Positions 47,301-56,300 of a stretch of DNA of 64,000 nucleotides are shown here, piece by piece. The DNA comes from Bombyx mori. Taxonomy: Eukaryota; Arthropoda; Insecta; Lepidoptera; Bombycidae. The notes beneath the pieces are model-generated. The model was not told the origin of the DNA and ran no database searches. It was given only the letters and a program-made list of their open reading frames with translations. Numbering within the stretch: position 1 is the first letter of the stretch; each line of letters begins with the position of its first letter. Location of the stretch: contig NC_085123.1 in assembly GCF_030269925.1 (NCBI RefSeq), forward strand, positions 4,154,001-4,218,000. The letters run 5' to 3'. Position numbers and translations under genes: made by a program.

Positions 47301-50300
47301 TTACTCATACAACGAGAATAGAGACTGACCAAAATTCATTATAGCAATGGTTTTTTTACTCCATATACGGGCGAATGAGCTCACGTCCTTGAGCCATGAG
47401 GTCGATGTCTCAAATGTAAAATATATTTATTTACTTATATGATTATTTATCACTTTCTGTTTAACGACTGTTTCGATATTTATTATGAGTATTGCTTTAC
47501 GTAATCTTACAAAACATAATCTATCAAAGAATCTAGAGTTCTCTTGAGATAGTACATTTTTCTAGAAAAAGTTCGATTACAGTAGTTTCCATGACTTGAA
47601 TGCGTAAAAGAGTACGATATAATTACTCGTAGTATCTTACTACTAAACGTCATATGACATTGACCTTATCGAGAATTTTTGATGTTTCTGAATAACTCGC
47701 GATCTTTCACATCGCGAGTTTCACATCGCGAGTTAAAATCACAAAACGTAAAATACGATCATGTTTCTGAACTAAGATGAATATGAATATTTCAAAAATG
47801 ATTTATAAGACTAAACTTAGGCCAACCAGACGAGATAATAAACGTAAACAAGCGGACCGTTACTGAGTTACATTGTGATAGCGAGGGATTATTATCTCTG
47901 TCCTTATCACTCGTACGCGCAGCTATGGCGTCAGTTGGTCGACAACAGCTGTCGTTGTGTGTTTCGTGGTACAGGAAAGCACTGAGTACCGCAGTTGTCA
48001 ACATTTGGTCCGCCATTTTGTGAACAAGTTCATTCCTTACTCACTTCCTTACTACATTTTTTACTCCTGAAACTTTGTTTACATTTTTTATCTCGTCTGG
48101 TTGGCCTTACTTTACCTCGAAATAATACCTCCTGTACATTGCAATATTGTATACTTCACCCTGTATCTATATGATCAGTCAAACGAAATTGAACTTTATT
48201 GTCTAACGCTCAGCGTCTACGGAGCAAAGCGACTTGGACGGCACGACCCGCAACGTTTGCTACCGACTGTGCTCCCTCATACATTCGCAACTGGTGAAGG
48301 CTCACGCGGAAGTCAGCCGGTGAGTAGCGCAGAAAAAGTTGTACGTGTGGTATTTATTCATTTGTGATGTTCCGTGATTAAAACAATTTAAAAGGACAAC
48401 TGTATAATTTTTTTTAAAGGTATTTTATGACCTGGTAACTAAGACCTTTTAATTTATATTCATATATTTTTGAAAAATGATAATATGGAGTGAAATAAAA
48501 TGAAATGAAGATGATTAATTGAGACATTAATCAACTGGGATGAAATAAAATGAAATGAGATGAGATGATATGGGATGAAATATAATCTTAGTAAAATGGT
48601 GGTCATTTACTGAGATTTTTCAGTGGACTTTTTGGAGGATCACGAGAAGTTACGTCCAGTGGCTTTGTTTCATTTTCCCACATTTGTGCACTTTCACAGA
48701 TATTAAACAGTCAATAAACCACGGTATTACACATTTAAACCTGAAGAAACACTAAATAGACAAAATAAAACAAATCACACAACTTTACTCCACGCGTTCC
48801 CGTCAAAAAGTCACAACTGTATAATGAAACCGTCCCTCTCGCTCGGAGAATCTAGTTTATACTAGATTAGTAGAATTTACTAATTTAGAAATTACTAGAA
48901 TAGGTAGGGGAAAAAGAAGTGTACTTTGAATAATAGGCTACCAACGATTAGGTAGAAAAAAAGTTAATTTATCAATAGTAGAACACCATTTATAAATTGA
49001 GTCATTGTGTGACTTTTATAATGTAAATTATGGTCTATGGTATGTATGGTATGGTTTGAGAAGTAAAAGAGTTTGGAAAAGCCAAACTAAAAAAAAATTA
49101 TTAATTGTTCAGGCCTCAATAAAACTTTTGTTTTGTAATCGGTCCTTGAGCATGCGCAGGTTTTAAAATTAGCCGGATGTGTTCAAATTGTTGAAAATTA
49201 CTTTGGAAAACTCAGTTACATAGATATATCAATTAAAAAAACGGTTTAGTAAGTCAGTGTATAAAAGTAATAAGGTTTGAAAAAAACTAATCAGTTATTC
49301 ATAGTCACCCTTTAGCAAAGTTGTATAGCATAGAATAGAGTTATAAAACTTCCTTTTTATGTAAACATACACTATAAATATTGTGGTTTTATTATAGTGG
49401 CTTCCACACGTTGTTTCCGTCGGGTTGTTTAAAAAGAATCTATTTCTCGAGAAAAGTACATTTTTCATTATTATTGTTGTTTTTTGTCCTTATAGGCAGA
49501 TTAGCGTACGGCCAAACTGATGGTGAGTGGTTATCATTGCTCATGGAGGTCAATAATGCCAGGAGTATAGCCGCGCAGTAGTCTACCGTTGAGTGAGCAC
49601 GACAAATCTTAAGATAACTGTTTGAGTGTGATTACAAAAAATGCTTTCAGATATACAAAATTTATAGGTGACATAAATTACTAGGTAACAGTGCTTAAGT
49701 AAAATTGAATCATGATTATTAATTCATATGTTATTTATACCGTTGTTCTTCTAAGGCATCATAGTAATATTAAGCTATCGTTTTGCGCATTCAATGAAAT
49801 ATAATCTGTCGAACAACAAATAAATTTAAGATTGATTTGTTTCACAGGAGAAGGCCGCAAGAGTTGGCCGGATTCCTTAACAACTTAATGAAAAAGAGAA
49901 ACGTGTCTGAGGAGAACTTACTCTACCACTTTTCAGTGTGAGCCTCCGTGTTTTATGTTAATTTTCTCCCTAGCCCCCATACTGACTCCCCCTGATAAAT
50001 CCTAAAGATACTGAATACTGTGCGTTTCTATGAAAATAATATAATAAAAAATAAGAATTTAATGTGACAACTTAATTCAATAATAATATCATATTGAAAA
50101 TATTCTAATCAACTGCTACTAACTGGTACTGTGTACATTTTCCTTTCAAAACTTATTGAGATTATATCTTTTTATACATACAAAGGAAATTTCTTCCCTT
50201 CAACTTTCGAAATTGTACAGTATTTTAGTATAGCATTAACGAACCTATTCCCTGTTGTAATAATTTCTTTTATATATTTTAATTCATATTTCATTAAAAA

Positions 50301-53300
50301 TGTTTGCTTTGTGTTAATCATATAAATGTATATTCGATAATTGCCAGCGAAATATGCTATTTTGAATTTTTAGTACGTACGTATGTATAAAAGGAGCATC
50401 GCACGCATTTTAATCATTTAATCAGGAAATGTGGCAATTTTTTTTATTAGCTGGCAACTTTCGATATATTTGTTCATTTCATGGCTTTATATCAAGTTTA
50501 TGTCGTATTGTTCTATGTGAGCACGTTGATGTCAATGTCTTGCCCCTGTATATATTAGCAAGTGAACTGGCAAAACTTATGTTAAACAAAATATTTGACA
50601 AAAGCGTTACGGCTTAATGCCACACAAAAGTGTATGTTGTTTTATGTTTCAGCAAATTTACTTTTCAGAAACTCGATATCATATTGTTTAGTATAAATTT
50701 TATTTACGGCAACACTCGTGTAACTCAATGTCTGTGGCCATTGTTTTTTTTTTTATAACGAGTATACTATTCAAATATTCAATTCGAATACTGGTCCGTA
50801 GAAAATTAGTTTTTCATTAGTTGTTAATAAAAAAGTTTAACTAACCAATAATAATAAAAAAGTTTAGTTAACCAAAAACAAAATGTGGTAAATTAATGTA
50901 AATGCACATTTTAGATTTCACCGCAGTTGTTAGATTCATTGGTTTTTAACAATTCATATTTTTAGTTTCTTGAGTTTTTTTTTTTCTTTCCTTCCAAACT
51001 GTCAAAAGTGGTAACTTAATTTCTCTGATTTTCCGTTAATAATACCCTCTATTATATATAGTATCTGGCGTCCGTTTTTTTTATTAGTATAACGAAATTA
51101 AACAGTTTGTTTAATGTAAGTATTGCGTTCTTGTGTATGAACTCCCCCTTTGCATGATGTGATGTGTAGATAGTGATCCCATAATGTGGTGGTAGCTTTT
51201 GATGTTCCTAGTTGAGCTCGGAAGTGTTTTGATTCCTTTTATTCCGGAGTCACCAATTGTCGAGGAAAAATAAGTTCGTAATAATTCAATAAAGTTGGCC
51301 TCTCCTGAGGTGAACCTAAATCCGTTGAGTATCTCGGGAATCCCCAAGATCCCTCACAGGATCGGTCACTGTGGCGAACTTTGGTAGTGTCTATGTCCAG
51401 CAGTGGACAACTGTTGGCTTATAAGGATGATGGTAGTGATAAATTAATAAATGAAGAACAATTTTAGAAAATTTTAAAGATACTTGCTGTGTATTCAAAG
51501 ATAAGTCAATTCGATGGCGGGAGTGTGGTCTTAGCGCTTCGCGAAGAACGGCTGCTGGTGTCCACTAAGGGTCCTCGATCTGAGGAACGGGTGATGCTCT
51601 TCGTGGTCATACCGCCGCACGAGAAACCTTTCACCACTGTTGTGGACCCCGGTCATATCACGACGTAAATAAGATTTGCTTTAGTGGACGGTGGAGATCA
51701 TGTTCATACCACACTGTAACACTGTATCTATTAATTTTTATGTCGAATTAACAGATATATATAAACATAAACACTATCGAAAAAATTGGGGGTAGTCGGA
51801 AATAATTCAAATTGTATATACTTCCCCTTCCCCCTCCCTCGATAAATGTTCTTTTTTTTTAAATTGCCTAATCTGCATCTGGCTTTTAATAATTTTTCCG
51901 ATGGTACATCGCAGTCAGTACGGTGCTCTGGTCGTGAGCATGGGTGAAGACGAGAAGGCCGAGACGAAACCAGCCGAAGGTGAAGCCAAGGATGCCACAA
52001 CCGGTACTGCGGAAACCGACGAAGTCAAGAGTAAGTTTTTGATGTTAAGAAAAAGAGCGTACAATCGGTTCGCGGGGCAGGCGCAAGCAATGTATTAATT
52101 AAATTAATTCTTTCACATTTACAGATCCCAAACTAAGACTTTCACAAAATCTCAGTCGTACCTCTCATACGGGCGCTAATCATATTTCCTGTTCCTCTCC
52201 ATGTTTTGTCAGCAATCATGGTGATGTTTTTTTTTTAATTGAAACTTCTTTAAGCGCATTGAGAGTAAAATGTAACACGAGATAGATTCGTTACGGCTAG
52301 AGAGAAAAGATACAATTTAGGAAGAGCGAGAGAGAAAATAGCGCGTCTCGCGAACCACTGTTTACGGGCACCGGCCACAAGATGGCTTATTATTAGTTTC
52401 TGATCGCTCCTGTAGATGGCAGTAACTTATTAACTATCTTATATTTTATTTAGTTTAGCAACATCTATTGGATTTAATATAAACTACTACATTGCAAGGC
52501 CAACGGCGTTAACAGTTTAGTTTCTAAAATATTTACAGAGAGTTATTTTAAATAAAAGTAATGTTTTAAATTATAACTAAAAATATTATGTTATTAGGTT
52601 TTATACTCGTTTGGAATTTTATATGTGCTGCGAAAATACTGTGCATCATTTGTAACACACAATAGTTTTATGTAAGTTTCACTTCTTTCACGTGAACCCA
52701 ATTGCATGCGCGCCAGTTTATTTATTTATTTGAACTAGTGGTCCCGCAGTAGTCGAAATTCGACTAAAATTAATTGAAATTATAAGTTTGAACATTATTA
52801 TGGTTCTATTATTAAAGACTTATTATATTTCAATAATCACAGATTTCGGCAAGACTACACTATAGACCAATAATATTAATGATAAACAATATTAACCTAT
52901 TCTCAATTTGACCACAGACTAAGCAATAACAAAAGTTTGACAGTAAACAAAGACTATATAATATGTGTGTGTCAAATATATGATAGTGTGTGTAATGCTT
53001 TTTTTATTAATTTAATATATTACTAATCTATAATTTAAAAAAAATTACATTCTGCACTCCTTCTCTATATTCTCTATAAGTGTGGGAAATTTTATATTCC
53101 TCCGTCTGCGCAATTTTCGTAAAAAGGGGTACAAAGTTGCTCCACGTATTATAAATATATTAATTATTATAATCTCTATATATATAAAAATAAATTGCTG
53201 TTCATTAGTCTCGCTAAATCTCGAGAACGGCTGAACCGATTTGGCTTATTTTGGTCTTGAATTATTTGTGGAAGTCCAGAGAGGTTTTAAAAGGTAGATA

Positions 53301-56300
53301 AATATGAAAATGCTCTGAATTAAATAAAAATAACAATTTTGTTTTTCCTTTGATGTATCCCCCGTCGGACCGATTCCTTTTGTTTGTTTTAAGTTTATTT
53401 TATAGAAAAGTTTAGATCTTTTATTTATCGATTGAGGCACTACGAAGACTGCCGGGTCAGCTAGTAATATATAAAAAAAGATGTGTGGTGTCGTGGGACA
53501 CCGGATAGGAACGTGGCTCCTTATTATAAAAATATTAATTTTTAGTTCTATTCGAGGTATAAAGAAAATAAAACTGGAGGTTTAGCTACAACCCACGGTC
53601 ATTCTGTAACTTGCGAACTTATTGTGGTACACTTCATACACGATTGTTTGCATAAGAGTTAGTGTATTGCGCAAACGAACGCTCTGAGATCGTGGTCAAT
53701 GAATGATAAAAAAATATGTTATTTTTTGTACGTTAATACAAAGTTAAGTCATACACTGTGTGCATTACTAATAAAAATCTTACGTTACGGACGTTTTTTC
53801 CCGGTTAGGGTACCCCTCCGCATCGACCCATAAAGAACTTCGTTCCAAAATATATTTTTTTTTATTTATTCCTTAGATGTGTGGACAAGCTCACAGCCCA
53901 CCTGGTGTTAAGTGGTCACTGGAACCCATAGACATCTACAACGTAAATGCGCCACCCACCTTGAGATATAAGTTCTAAGGTCTCAGTATAGTTACAAGGG
54001 CTACCCCACCCTTCAAATCGAAACGCATTACTGCTTCACGACAGAAATAGGCGGGGTGGTGTTACCTACCCGTGCGGACTCACAAGAGGTCTTACCACCA
54101 GTATAAAAAGTATTAATAAATTTATCGATTATACAGATGTACCAGACGCGGCGCCGCTAGCCGCCGCTGAAGGCGCGGAAATGGAAGCGGAAGTGGAGGG
54201 CGCCCCTGTCTCCGGGGGCGAGGGGTTTGCGCTGCTGGAGCTCGCGCCGGCGGCGCACCGCTTCCGCCTCTCCATACTGCAGCCGTCGGACCCGCGCTCC
54301 TTCCACTCGGCCGTCAAACGAGAGATCAAATTGCTCAGGAGTGATCTACCACCAGGCGTAAGCATCTCAAACTCTCCTCATCCATATGTATATACGTCCA
54401 CAAAGAAATTTAGACAGAGGCCGCTTTAGCTATAGTGCCATTAGTGGGCTCAGAGGGGTCAATGAACCTGTCAAATTTATCCTTATTCCGTTTTAGAGTA
54501 ATGATTGCTCTGGTGGTCTAGAAAATACTTTTGAAATCCGAGCTGTCCACACTCATCGTCCCGCCACACTGTTGGGGTGCCTTCCTATGGGGACCCATTA
54601 TACCACTCCCCCGTCTGGGGAGTGTTTTTAAATCGGTCCCTCCCCGCTTCGGTCTTCCCCTTTTGGGGAGCCCGGAGCGGGTGAGCGCCTAAGCCAATGC
54701 CGCGGCTCCCCCTCCTGTTGTAGAGGTGAGGGTCGGTGGCGGGCCCGGAACTCTTTGCTGAGTGTTGTCTACCTGCTTCGTAAGCAATAAGTGTAAATAT
54801 AGTTAGTAGTTATAAATAGATTAGTTAGTTGTAGTTAGGCATAAGGAAAAAATTGATTACTTTCCTTTATAACTGAGTTCTTAAAGCTTTGGAATTTACT
54901 TCCTCGACGATATTCCGTCATTACACTGCGACTTCTCTGTGCCGTTGACAATATCCATGACTAGCACAAAAGAATTGATGCTAAATTATCAGGGTGCGTA
55001 GGTTCAGTGTGTAGTTCTATTCAAGCTACGATACGTCATGTAACTATAACTGAGACCTTAGAACTTATATCTCAAGGTGGGTGGCGCATTTACGTTGTGG
55101 ATGTCTATGGGCTCCAGTAACCACTTAACACCACGTGGGCTGTGAGCTCGTCCACCCATCTAAGCAATATAAAAAAAAATATATATATATATATATATAA
55201 ACGTCACTAGCGATTGAAAACATCTTTCATTTCTAATAATAAAATAACACAATATTTTTTTTATTGCTTATATGGGTGGACGAGCTCACAATCCACCTGC
55301 TGTTAAGTGGTTACTGGAGCCCATGGACATCTACAACGTAAATGCCCCACCCACCTTGAGATATAAGTTCTAAGATCTCAGTATAATTACAACGGCTGCC
55401 CTACCATTCAGACCGAAACGCATTACTGCTTCACTGCAGAAATAGGCATGTTGGTGGTACCTACCCGCGCGGACTCACAAGAGGTCCTACCACCAGTAAT
55501 TACGCAAATTATAATTTTGCGGGTTTGATTTTTATTACACGATGTTATTCTTTCAACGTGGAAGTCAATCGTGAACATTTGTCGAGTACGTATTTCATTA
55601 GAAAAATTGGTTCCCGCCTGCGGGATTCGAACACTGGTGCATAGCTCAACACGAATGCACCGGACGTCTTATCTTTTAGGCCACGACGACTTTTTGTTTG
55701 TTTTAAGTTTATTTTGTACAAAAGTTTAGGTCATTTATTTATCGATTGAGGCACTACGAAGTTTGCCTAAAATAGAGTTTCCGTTTGGGATGCAGGTCTG
55801 GGTCCGCGGCTACGAGAACCGCATCGATCTGCTGTCGGTGATGATAGCGGGCCCCGCGAACACGCCGTACGAGGACGGGCTGTTCGTGTTCGACGTGCAG
55901 CTCGGCGGGGAGTACCCGCGCGCGCCGCCGCTCTGCCACTACCACTCGTACTGCACGGACCGACTCAACCCGAACCTGTACGAGGACGGGAAGGTACATA
56001 TCTATCCTATCTATTTATACAGAGAAGCGGACCGCCTCAACCCGAACCTACCTAATTCTACCCACATAAGAAAAAGAAAAAAAATAATTACATGTGTGCA
56101 ATTCACACGTGGTAGAAGTGAAACCTTCCAAAATTAAAATACAATTATCTTAAACGTCTTAAGTATATGTAAAATGTTGTCATTAGTAAATAATTGTAAG
56201 GTAGCGCCCTCTGTGAATTGATATTTTAATTTCACGTATAATCCTAAATTAAAATTCACTACAAGAGCTTTCATACACACGTTAGTATTAAAAAATCTCA

